A DNA stretch of 37,500 nt from Halisarca cf. caerulea (taxonomy: Eukaryota; Porifera; Demospongiae; Chondrillida; Halisarcidae): NCBI GenBank assembly GCA_963170055.1, contig CAUJGJ010000454.1, positions 1 to 37,500 on the forward strand, given 5' to 3'. Positions 1-10,600 of this stretch are shown in pieces. The translations under genes and the position numbers were made by a program. The notes beneath the pieces were generated by a model. That model did no database searches. It was given only the letters and a program-made list of their open reading frames with translations, and was not told the DNA's origin. Position 1 is the stretch's first letter. Each line of letters opens with the position of its first letter.

Positions 1-144
1 AACTTGATCAGATGTCAGATCTCCTTTGCACTAATTCGCTCATCTATTCGATGCCTAAGAGGACATCGTTCATCTCATGGTCATCCACGCTCCCATCACT
101 TCATTGATGACATTCAAGTTGCATGTGCAGAAGCCAAGATCTAA
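1..144 (+). pseudogene. C-terminal end of an RT-associated retroelement protein
   Basis: An open frame enters from the left edge and ends at TAA (142-144). It reads IRCQISFALIRSSIRCLRGH and continues to a short charged tail. This matches the C-terminal segment (..SFALLRA..CLRG.RSS..) of the RT-plus-endonuclease-like protein whose other fragments lie at 20697-21720, 30638-30765 and 32921-33671. Only the last 47 codons are inside the window, so integrity upstream is unknown. Confidence 0.65.
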
Positions 145-754
145 CTGCCCAAAACATTATTGATATCATAACTGTTTACCTATCATGAACAATCTGCATT
201 TTACTGTCAGCCGACATTAGCAACATAGCTGCTGTTAATTTATTGCTTCTGTGTTTTGAGAGTTCATCGCATACTGCCTGTGCAGTAGAACCAGGTAAAA
301 CATCCTCCAGTGAAGGGATATCGGATCCGACAATTGACCATCCGCAGCCGATGAATCTCGTGTAAAGTTCTTGTTAAAGTAGCGGGTTGATATAGCGGTA
401 GTAAAACAAACGAAAATTGTCTGGAATGGCAAGACAACACAAATGATTCTTATAAAGTTGCTGCTGTGCGCTCACGATGAAGGAAAATAGTCAATGGAGC
501 AAAGGTGCTCTGACGGTATTGTACAATCCGTGTACCGCCAGCCATTTTGACTCCACAAGAATTAAGACAATGCTGATTTTCGCGGATTATACTTTTCGCA
601 GATGGCCACTGATCCGCGAAAAGCGCGAAAGTTTAGTACCGCGAAAGTTTCGGTCCATACGGTAATAGGCAAATCCCATACATTCGTCGGATCACCCATT
701 TTCAGATTACCGGAATGGCTACGCGAGACTAGGCATAAATGTACGTATACAAGG
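145..754. other. No recognised gene
   Basis: Intergenic sequence right of the retroelement end. The only repeat I see is 663-709, which recurs inverted at 21697-21743. A motif-rich stretch at 575-660 with repeated CGCGAAA words was noted but not identified. Confidence 0.6.
663..709. repeat. Dispersed repeat, inverted copy at 21697-21743
   Basis: The 47-bp segment beginning TAATAGGCAAATCCCATACA is repeated as its reverse complement at 21697-21743 with a few mismatches. Family unknown. Confidence 0.6.
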
Positions 755-882
755 TAGTCTGGCGTTGCCGACCTGATTCTCGCTCGGCCTTTTTCGGGGA
801 CTGACGTCACCATTCTCGCTCGCCCGGTGACGTCAGTCCCCGAAAAAGGCCGAGCGAGAATCGGGTCGGCAACGCCAGACTA
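755..882. mobile_element. 128-bp hairpin MITE (TAGTCTGGCG family), copy 1
   Basis: Two 57-bp arms, identical but for one base, around a 14-base spacer. The ends are TAGTCTGGCG...CGCCAGACTA, so a TA lies at each edge. Contains a TGACGTCA box in each arm. Relatives are at 32873-33713 and 34773-34891. Superfamily not assigned. Confidence 0.8.
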
Positions 883-1139
883 TACACAAGGCAAAACCTT
901 CTCTGGTTCGACGATCGTCGCGATCGACTTCAGCGCTTTTTTGTTTGAGCGTTTGTTTCTACGTGGGTACATTGATTTTGGTCAGGTAGCTGCATAATTT
1001 TAGCTTCTTATGTTACAAGACTTGATTATGTTCCTTCTCAACTCAACTGCAGTGGAATCTTTTAACCACAGGGGTTTGAGTGTCTATGCAGACTCTATTC
1101 GAACAACTGTTCTTTAAAGGAAAAATCGCACAAACAAGA

Positions 1140-1690
1140 GTGTATAAAAACCATTTAAAAATGGTAGAAGGATGTAGGATTGACACAGGACAGTACAAAA
1201 AGGCCTTATCTAAAAAGGATCCTCCAAAAACACTTGGAACAAGGGTGAGTTGCAAAACAGGTACATGGCTAGATGGGCAAAGGACAAGACAGGCATAGGG
1301 CTAGACGAGCATAGGGCTACACATACATGAGGCTAGACGGGCATAGGGCTAGACAGAGTTTAATTGGACTGAGTGTACACTGTGCAAATTCCTACATCCC
1401 ACAGCATATACATATAATGTGCTGCACATGAGGGATGTAGAATTTGCACAGTGTACACTCAGTCCAATTAAACTCTGTCTAGCCCTATGCCCGTCTAGCC
1501 TCATGTATGTGTAGCCCTATGCTCGTCTAGCCCTATGCCTGTCCTGCCCTTTGCCCATCTAGTCATGTACCTGTTTAGCAACTCACCCTTGTTCCAAGTG
1601 TTTTTGGAGGATCCTTTTTAGATAAGGCCTTTTTGTACTGTCCTGTGTCAATCCTACTTCCTTTTACCATTTTAAATGGTTTTTATACAC
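1140..1690. mobile_element. 551-bp foldback element, family A copy 1
   Basis: The whole element is an inverted repeat: each arm is roughly 265 bp and starts with GTGTATAAAAACC, with a short spacer near 1405-1430. The arms contain a short internal motif repeated several times, GGGCTAGACGAGCATA and variants. Another full copy is at 7630-8188, a half copy at 30766-31056, and a diverged arm at 29459-29580. No open frame of note; non-autonomous. Confidence 0.88.
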
Positions 1691-1892
1691 TTATATTCAA
1701 GATTGCCTATTGAGCATTGATGATCGTTTTGCAAAATCAGCGGGACCAGGTATAGCCTTCAATTTGTTTGCTTTGAGAATTTTTCAAAAGAATTGTGTCT
1801 CTACTGCATCATAAACATTCATCTGATTAAGTAATTTATAAGTAGTCTACATGATGGCAATGCACACTTCATGACATGTTAAACATCCATTA

Positions 1893-2102
1893 TAGTCAGA
1901 CCTCACTTATCTGCACATGCAGTCACATAGTACATTCTGCCGTGGATGTAATTTGTGGATAAGGGAGCTCGATGGAACTGGATAAATGAGGGACCAGTGG
2001 ATAGTGTACAATGCAATTATACTTATTGTAGGTTAGTCTGTAATTACCACTAATATACTGCACAAGGTGGGGAGGAACTGGATAAGTGAGGACTCACTAT
2101 TA
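1893..2102. mobile_element. Short TIR MITE
   Basis: About 18-bp imperfect inverted ends (agtcagacctcacttatc / gataagtgaggactcact) around 170 bp, with TA at both edges. Resembles a Tc1/mariner- or pogo-type MITE. Confidence 0.55.
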
Positions 2103-3580
2103 CAGTAGTGTATCATGTTTCCATTTGACATGCTGTTCATGGAATTTGTCTCAATGACGTAAAGTTAGTCTGCATAACATTGACATGTACTATATAAAGT
2201 GCATGCATTTAGTGGACTTGCATGTGGTTGGATTGCAGTTGTGCACAGGCTGCTGTGTATGAATTGGCTCAATTGGTGCATATTGTCATGCATGACAGCT
2301 GCAGTCTGAGAGCTTCTGATACATGATAGGATAGTGACTGTGGGCAAACACTTATTGGGCAGACTCATTGTGCAAACTTGCAACTGATTCTGAAATGACT
2401 TGCGTTGAATTGTTTGAATTTACCGTTTGATGGTATGATTGTAATGAAATCACTATACTTTTTGCAAATGTCTTCAGACAAACATGCATGGTAGCCACCT
2501 GCCAGCAAAACGTATGATCATGGTAGCTATGCACACAGCTTTCCTTCTCCTACATCATTGCTGTACGTAACTAAAACATTGTTAAACCATAGATATTATA
2601 ATTCCTAATTTAATAGTATACAATATAATTATTCTTAACTGAATATTGTCGATCCAAAAAGATCTTCTAACACAACTGAGGAGTGCGTATTTCGGCCATA
2701 CATAACACAGTCAGGGTCATGTCTGCTCTGGATGCCAACGAACAGTGAAACTTTGCCAAAAGAATGAAAACAACAAACATGGAACATACAAGAGCAATCT
2801 GGTCGCCGCGAGTGGTTGAGCATGCGCAATGAGTGTACACGTCATATTGCAGATGGCCACCACCATCGCTGACGTATTTAGTGACCCGAACGACAAAATC
2901 AGAAATCCTGCCTCTTCTTTGTTGAATTTTAAGAATCACTTAGCGCAAATTCAAGATATAAATGTTTTAGGCCTTGTAACATGACGTATTGAGTTCCAAA
3001 TTGAGCAACAAGACTGCCAAGTAGGCCAAGATTTGAAACTTCTTGGGCGATTTGCTGAACTGTTGGTACTCCGACCGAAATGCTTCAAGGTTTGTCTTAT
3101 AGTGCCCACCTATCTAAGTCGTTGCTCGCCGTAGATGTGGTCTTCTGTTTTGAAATAGAGTCACAATTCGAGTTGAAAATATCCGTTCTGGGCCAAAATA
3201 TCGAATTTTACCCTACGAAATGCGTAGGCGACCTCGATTGGACTCCCATTGGCGACGGAAACAACTAGTGAGATGCAAAATGCATCATGGGGGGCGAGCG
3301 TTGCTTCAGACAGCTGTGGTGACATCAACAAGGCATATTATCAGCATCCTGCAAATTTTGTCAACCCAGTCCCTCAGTGAAGAAAATCATGTGGACTGCA
3401 TGCTTGATTAGAGTAATTTCCCATTTAGATTGCTGTTGAACTGATTTCCAACTATTTATAATGTATATTTATGTAGCTGCATGGTAATTGTATGTAACAG
3501 TGATCAGTGCTTTGATTTGAATGCATGCAAGTTCAAGCAGAGATTTATGATAACCATCACATATTGAGTAGTTTAAACAC
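2103..3580. other. No recognised gene
   Basis: About 1.5 kb in which short open frames on both strands show no family motif or convincing splice structure. Confidence 0.5.
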
Positions 3581-3587
3581 TTGCATG

Positions 3588-3613
3588 AGGGGGGGAGGGG
3601 GGGGGGGGGGGGG
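3588..3613. repeat. Poly-G tract
   Basis: GGGGGGG-A-G(18) tract, just before a Penelope fragment. Similar long G or C tracts occur at 11668-11687, 12956-12967, 19124-19142, 27985-28000 and 28908-28929. Confidence 0.9.
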
Positions 3614-3699
3614 TATCTGTAAGGAATTGAGGAACAAGCTAACAACACAAGAAGAGTGGGAACCAGGCAGAGGGGAGAAAGCAGTTGGGCCAAACAGAA

Positions 3700-4118
3700 G
3701 GAACATTTCTTGCTTCCTGCCTTATTATATAAAGGCACCTCTGAAAAAGTAGGGGAGATCTACAAGTTTGGATTGTACCCAGTTTTCCAACAGTCAAACA
3801 TAATACATAAAAGGAGCATTTTGACTCCAGTGAAAGATCCACAGAAAAATGAAAATATGGAGGTTGTATACAAGATACCATGCAAGGATTGTAATAAAGT
3901 TCACATCAGAGAAACAGGAAGATCATTAAGGACAATGATTTGTAAAACACTAGCAGGCCGTGGACTAGAGCGATACTAAAAATGCAAATGCTGTGCACAC
4001 AGAATCAGCTGAGACAAACAAAGTGATTGAGAGAAAGAAAGGCAGCAGGGAGATCAAAAAGGCATGGGCCTACACTCTGGACTCTGGGCTCAGTCCAGAG
4101 TGGGACTCCCTTTATTAG
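3700..4118 (+). pseudogene. Penelope-like element fragment: linker and GIY-YIG region
   Basis: Reads (with one shift near 3725) LLYKGTSEKVGEIYKFGL, then RSILTPVKDP, then VVYKIPCKDCNKVHIRETGR and a C-terminal IKKAWAYTLDSG segment. This is the RT-to-endonuclease linker and the GIY-YIG-type endonuclease region of Penelope-like retroelements (family pattern VYKIPC..C...YIG.TGR). The YIG signature is HIR here, and a stop follows at 3977-3979. The RT core is missing; a poly-G tract lies just upstream. Decayed 5'-truncated copy in the 3' flank of YIPF6. Confidence 0.8.
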
Positions 4119-4421
4119 GGATATACAGTACAATGAATTGTTACAGGTCAATCAATGGTATTGACCACTTCTGGTGACCAATGAACTGACTTATTAGCTA
4201 TAGTCATAGCTAATGTATATATTTTTAAATAAAAAAAATTATACCCCACGAACCCTGTGATGGATGAAACACTGGCAAAAACCATTGAGTATCAGTGTTA
4301 TATAACATCATAAAATATATGCTTTCAACTAAAATTCTAAAGATCACATCATTTTTACACAAATCATAACTTTAACATAAGTTTTCAGTCAGAAACAACA
4401 ACTGTTATTAACCATTGTATT

Positions 4422-4427
4422 TTTATT
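4422..4427 (-). promoter_or_regulatory. YIPF6: Candidate YIPF6 poly(A) signal
   Basis: AATAAA on the minus strand, about 150 nt past the YIPF6 stop codon, a normal 3' UTR distance. No other AATAAA is closer to the stop. Confidence 0.55.
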
Positions 4428-4440
4428 GAGACAATTGAAC

Positions 4441-4471
4441 CATAGACACTATATAGTATATAGTGTCTATG
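4441..4471. repeat. 31-bp palindrome flanked by 7-bp direct repeats, in YIPF6 3' UTR
   Basis: CATAGACACTATATA-g-TATATAGTGTCTATG: perfect 15-bp arms around one central base. ATTGAAC lies directly on both sides (4434-4440 and 4472-4478). A related palindrome starting CCATAGACACT is at 27206-27245. Confidence 0.85.
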
Positions 4472-4573
4472 ATTGAACATTGCTTCCTACAAACCTTCCG
4501 AGACAAATTTGTATCTCCATGGAATATTCTCACATTGTACACTGATACTGCAGGAATGCTTGCAACAAAAAGA

Positions 4574-4686
4574 CTAATTAGAAGTTAAAATCAGTCCAGA
4601 AATGACAGAGTAAAAAAGAAATATAGGATAAACAGCCAGTTCCTTTCTGTCCTTTGGCAAATACTCATTGAGGAAACCCAAAACAG
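4574..4686 (-). CDS. YIPF6: YIPF6 exon 6, C-terminus and stop (residues 163-199)
   Basis: 113 nt from acceptor ..gttcattacag|CT to a TAG stop. Encodes [20 protein letters not shown] and the last membrane span, matching the family ending (RALAVYPVFLFYFVISWMIL in human). A continuous antisense-looking open frame (4591-4878) that reads straight through the 65-bp intron is not the real product. Confidence 0.94.
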
Positions 4687-7600
4687 CTGTAATGAACAAT
4701 CATCACAAGATGACATAAGAAAACAAAGATTGATTAAAAGAACAAACGTACCCCATACTGACCATCCTAAAGAACTACCACACAGTAGAACCTTGAAAAT
4801 CTTGCTAAATAGCCCTGAAAACTTCATTAGGTTAGCAAGAATTAATGCTATAGCCAGAGGAGTTAAACAGTATCCCAAAGTACAGACACTCTGAAAGAAT
4901 GATCTAAAACGAAGGAATTAAAAGTACAGAATGTCTATATAATCATGCTTTTAGTAACACACAAACATACACATTCCCCTTCAGTAGCTGAATATTCACA
5001 GTCACGATGGCGGCTCCAATCCAAATGATCAAAAATGCATCAACAAAGCGAACTCCTCCCTGGTCTGCTTCATTAGCACCCCCATAATGAAAACACCTAT
5101 GTGAATACATGAAACAATGATATATGGTAAAACCAAACATTTCACATATTATAATTGGCAGGATGAAAGCTTTTCAGTACAAATGTATTGATTGTATAGT
5201 GGTGGCTGTATGTAGGATATTTTTGCATACAGTAGCCTTGTTGCATGCCACAATCATATCCCTGCACATGCATTGGGAAATTTCTGAGCATGTGCACATA
5301 CATGATTACAGGTGGCTTATGTCGGAAGACAACAGAGGGGCGTTGTGTGGTTTGCAAAGGAATTTGATTAAATAATAACACGTATACACGTAATAGCCCA
5401 TCCACCAGAACAATGTATTGGATTCGGTGCAGGCTTTCCCTTTCTCTGTTGCACTCTGCCATTGCCTGCATGCATCCCATTCTATTATCCACCATCCAGC
5501 AGTCTCCTGCATAGAAAAGAACACCATCGACCTTGCTTGTTCAGAAGGTCGGGTCCCAAACTCTTAACTAAATATCCTACATGTAGCTAATGCATGTTCT
5601 GTTATTTATATGTATTCATATTTTATGCTTGACATTGTACTTTATTTGATTGGAAATTATTTATCATCTCATTAAAAATAACACGTTTTACTGATATGCA
5701 TGTGTTAGTCCGCCACGTGTGTGTTTTATAAAATCACCTGAAAGATAATATTATAGGCCTTCTTGCTCTCAAACAGAAGAATATTATATCGAATATCGTA
5801 TATTAGTCTGCACATAAAGAGTTATCAAGAGGTTCTAATGGATATTCGCTTGTGCTGGGAGAAGTATCGATATCACTGATTGTTACCTTTGGTTGGTGAC
5901 GTCATCATATTACATGACCACCTTGTGACAATGGTGGGGTTTGATTATCTATGGAGAGAGACTTCTTCAATGACTGCATGAGATACTTTCAAAAATCCAG
6001 GTATCTAAACGGTTGTGTAGAGGAGTTAGATCATGATAGGTAAAGCTAAATTTTCACCATTGTAGATTTTAATAGCATGCTCTATTCCTGACATGCCCCC
6101 AAGTTCGGGGTTGTACTTTAGGTTAGAAACAACATTTCAATGGACATCTTACAAACGAAGAGGAATGGTAAGTTCTCCAACGGTGAAAATTTAGATATTG
6201 TTGGTAGAAGGTTCTTAAAAAAGTATGGCTGCTTTAAACCACGGTTTAACATGACCGGGTTTTGCACTTAAGTGTAACCAAGGCCTAAACCTATTTTTAA
6301 GGCCTGAATCTGTGGTTGTTCTTTTGGCTTCGCGAAGTGGTGACAACAAGTTAAGTCAACTGTTGTAGCGTTAAACAGTTGAATTAATGTTTTGTACACT
6401 TTTCATACTCCATAACAGAGTGGTCACCAGAAAAAAAAATTAAGAAGGGTGGCATTTGCGTAAGCCAGTAGTAGGCTAGTGCACAGCTGCCATTATCCTG
6501 GTTCACTAGTACAGTAAAACTTTGCTTAACTTTTGTACTATCTACTAGGGCATTTTGTGTTTTTGCTTTGTTTTCCTATCCTAGAATATATTTTGTTGTA
6601 ATGCAAGTGTCTGTTTGTTTTTTATTATTAATTTGAAATTTGAAATTCGTCCTAAAGGACTTAGAAAATAAGGCCTTGATGTTGAGAACCCGTAGCAAGG
6701 AGCTGATGGTACTCAGAAGTGATTTCCTAATCAAAGTTACTCGAGTAAGTTGTATTGTGGAAGGTGTGTGTTGCGATCTCTTCTGAGGTGAACATATGCA
6801 TGAATACATGTAAGTACATAGTAGATAGTAAAGAATTGTCTTTAGTACACTAACTACTAAGATACTATAGACTATGATTTCATTGTTAGTTTATTTTCTT
6901 TTAACAAATGATGAAATTTTTCTACAACAATGGCAAAGGAGTTGATGTAGGACATCTGATAAGCACATCGGTGAGTGTTTTATGGAATTATCTCATGTGG
7001 GCTGCCAGGATATGCTTTTATGTGTACCATAAGTACATATTTTCTGTCTTCTAGGACTTTCTGCTGACAATGCTTGGTTACTTTGAAAAAACTTCTGCAA
7101 GACCGGGTGAAATATATCTATCCTTGCAAGTATGCACATCTGTCTGTTAGTATCCTTAAGTAAATATAGTCAGTAGTGGCATGGAAGAACACACACAAGA
7201 AACTTAGACTCTCAAAGTGTCCTGACCAATTTCATGCAGTATAAGAGTTTATGATAATTTGTGAGCATCTGTTGATATTTAGCTTGCTGTATTCATTAAA
7301 ATCATGTTTACATCCTCCAAACCCGCTGGCTAGCCAACACTCTTTGCTATTGTCATTGTGACATCATTAAGCATAAACTGTCAGCAGTAATGCACATAGC
7401 AGGCTAAAACACAATACTGGTATTGGCTATGATAATGCCTTGTGAAGCTACGTACACTTTCCCAAAAGATGGAATATCCCCTAAATGTTTAGCTATTGAT
7501 TCTTTACAAATTTCACATGCTTTCTCATGCAAGTGCCTATTTGTACTGTCTAGAGTCAAGGCCTTACTGCCCATAGAATACAGCCAATTGATCCGAAATT

Positions 7601-10600
7601 TGACATACACTTCTGTATTCATATTTTATGGGTGTATAAAAACCATTAAAAATGGTAGAAGAATGTAGGATTGACACAGGACCGTGCAAAAAGGCCTTAT
7701 CAAAAAAGGATTCTCCAAAAACACTTGGAACAAGGGTGAGTTAAAAAACAGGTACAGGGCTAGATGGGCAAAGGGCAAGATGAGATAGAGCTAGACGAGC
7801 ATAGGGCTACACATACATGAGGCTAGACGGGTATAGGGCTAGACTGGACTGACTGTACACTGTGCAAATTCTACATCCCTCATGTGCAGCACATTATACG
7901 TATATGCTGCGGGATGTAGGAATTTGCACAGTGTACACTCAGTCCAATTAAACTCTGTCTAGCCCTGTACCCGTCTAGCCTCATGTATGTGTAGCCCTAT
8001 GCTCGTCTAGTTCTATACCTGTCTTGCACTTTGTCCATCTAGCCCCGTACCTGTTTTGCAACTCACCCTTGTTCCAAGTGTTTTTTTGGAGAATCCCTTA
8101 TTGATAAGGCCTTTATGCACGGTCCTGTGTCAATCCTACATCCTTTTACCATTTCAAAATGGTTTTTCAAAATGGTTTTTATGCACCCTTACTACTTAGT
8201 ATTGAGTTCAAATCACTATGCACAGTGTCAGTTTTACCTAAACTATCCACTCAAAGTGTCTGAACAAAGAAGGAATGGACTCCATACAAAAGTGAACAAA
8301 ATGGTCTAAGTTAAAAATTGAGAAGGGTTGTGCGCCCTGCTTAAAAGGGCTGGCGAGAACACTGCATAAGCAAACTACACGGAAGGAAAGTGTGTGTGCA
8401 TGCGTGTGTGTGTGGGGGGGGGTAATTTTTGCTCACTTTCCAGTAGCGATTTAGAGTACTGCTCACATGTGCACATGTCACACCTGCATATGCAGTTTCT
8501 ATGCATGGCAAAAACACTAATCTATATTTACAGTAGTGGAAAACAAAGTTCAAAACCTCAAAGTTCAAAGAATTGTGTTGCTGAATTGTGTCACATGATA
8601 TAAATGACTGGTGTGTTATGCTACAGTATGTATCATTGTCACTCTTACATTAGTGTAATTATGAGCTGATCAGACATATGTACTAGATGGTTTCTCGAGA
8701 AAAGGCTTAAACAGCTAGGTAGCATTGTAGTCAACAGTCTTAACGGAAATCACTATCCAAAATGAGACTATTACACCAAACATTTCGGCAGCCAGCTGCT
8801 ACCTTCCTCAGTGGTATGATACAAGAGACAGTGCATGGGTTTAAATAGTGGTATGTGACAGTTGGTGATGCAACGTGATGAAAAATACTAACTGTGGATG
8901 ATGAATAGAGTTAATTGAGATTGTGAGTGATGTTGAAAAAAGGAAATATAGGAATATATCAAGGTTATGTATACTGTGGGGAGTGTTCCTAGTTCTCCAT
9001 TTAGGGGTAAGGGTTCCTTGTAGATCTTTCAGGATTTTACTAAGAATCTTTTTGATGTGTGTGTACAATAGTCCAATACTTCTGTGCGGGTGAAATCTAT
9101 TGTGTGTCCTGTTCTTTCTGAGTGTTTGGCTAAGGCTGATGTGGCTATCTTCTTATCCCTAACTGAACCCTGATGCTCCTTTACTCTCTGTCCTAGGGTC
9201 CTACCAGTCTGTTCTATGTAAACTTTGGGACAGCTACTACAAGGGATTTTATACACAACACCAGCTTTGTCCTGTAGTGGAGTAGGATCTTTGGGTGCAA
9301 TAAAATCTGCCTGAGGGTATTGTTTGGCCTAAAGGTTGTCTTAATATCTAGTGGGGTAAGGATACGTCTAATGGCCTCTGAGGTGCCTTTGACATAATGG
9401 ATTGAAACATAGGTGGGATTAGTAGTTGTAGACTGTGAGGGGACATCTTGGGTCTGCCTAGGTTGGGAGAATAGGTTGATCAATTTCTTAGGATAGCCAT
9501 TTAACTCTAGGGCCTTGTCAACTTTCTGCTGCTCTTCCACTTTTAAACTGACAGTGCAGGGTATGGTCTGGGCTCTATGGTGGAGGGTTCTGATAACAGC
9601 TGCCTTATGGACTGAGGAGTGGTGGGAAGAGGAGTCTTGGTACGTACTTGATTGAGTGAGTGGGTTTCCTGTATACCGTGGTATCTATGGTTTTGTCAGG
9701 ATTCCGGAGGATTAGTGCAACTACGAATGCTAGCTGGGCTTGGGCTTCTCTTTCTAATGTGAACTGAATGGTATCCTCTATGGTATTTGAGTGGCGGTGA
9801 AAATTCTGCGCAATATCAGATCTAAAGGCACAACATGTGCCATCTACATATATTTTCCAAAATTTTGGAGGGTTGGGATAGGTACTTATAGGGCTCTTGA
9901 TTCAACATCTTCCATAACTAGGTCAGCTATCACTACCGATACGGACGAACCTATGGCTGTTCCATGGATCTACCAGTAGAAGGTGTCACGAAAGGCAAAG
10001 TAAGTAGTGTTAAGGCATAGTTCTAGGAGGGATACAATCTCATCTACAGAAACCGAGGTGCGTTCAGGGAGAGATGTATCATCTTGAAGGCATTGACATG
10101 CAACTCTGGTAGCTAAGCCTCTATTCATTACCCATAGTTAATATTATTCATCATGTTGCATCACCAACGTTTGGTGTAATAATCTCATTTTGGCTAGTGA
10201 TTTCCGGTAAGATTATTGACTAGATGGTTTCTCATTGGTGATTGACCATGGTGTGCCCTTGATTCTAGTAAATGCATAATAGGTGAAACGTGCTATGAGC
10301 ACATCTTCCATCAATTTGTCTGAAATTTTGCAAACATTGAGACTAAGACTGGAGGAAATTACTAAAAATGTCTACTAGTAGGCTGTTTGTCTTATAGGCT
10401 TCCAAGTAGGTTCATGTTAGTCTTGAATACATCTCAAGCTGGTTTGTAATTCATTGGTTACAACAGGTAAAATATTACGGCAATAGTATAATAATATAAT
10501 ACTCTTACCAGTTGAATTTATTATTCATCACACAGTGCAGTCCTCATATCACTGTGACTGAAGGATTAACTAAAGATGTACAGCATACAAAACATAGACT

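Larger units (their letters stand above)
8697..10218 (-). mobile_element. Penelope-like retrotransposon with inverted ends and a 15-bp target duplication
   Basis: On the minus strand the decayed protein shows an RT core ([20 protein letters not shown], then [14 protein letters not shown], then VYRKPTHS), the linker [10 protein letters not shown], and a GIY-YIG-type domain [20 protein letters not shown] followed by [16 protein letters not shown]. Frames shift at several points. The RT motif normally YVDD reads YVDG (9839-9850) and YIG reads YIE, so this copy is dead. The ends are inverted repeats: 8729-8781 against 10169-10221, and 8861-8882 against 10148-10169. ACTAGATGGTTTCTC at 8682-8696 and 10219-10233 is a perfect 15-bp direct repeat, read as the target-site duplication, although its right copy overlaps the repeat end by three bases. 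Confidence 0.88.

Noticed and set aside
4591..4878. Single 95-codon frame reading through the last YIPF6 exons
   Set aside because: It includes the 65-bp intron in the wrong frame; splicing restores the family C-terminus.
5142..5495. 117-codon minus-strand frame in YIPF6 intron 3
   Set aside because: No family motif, low-quality composition, and not needed for YIPF6, whose phases join without it.
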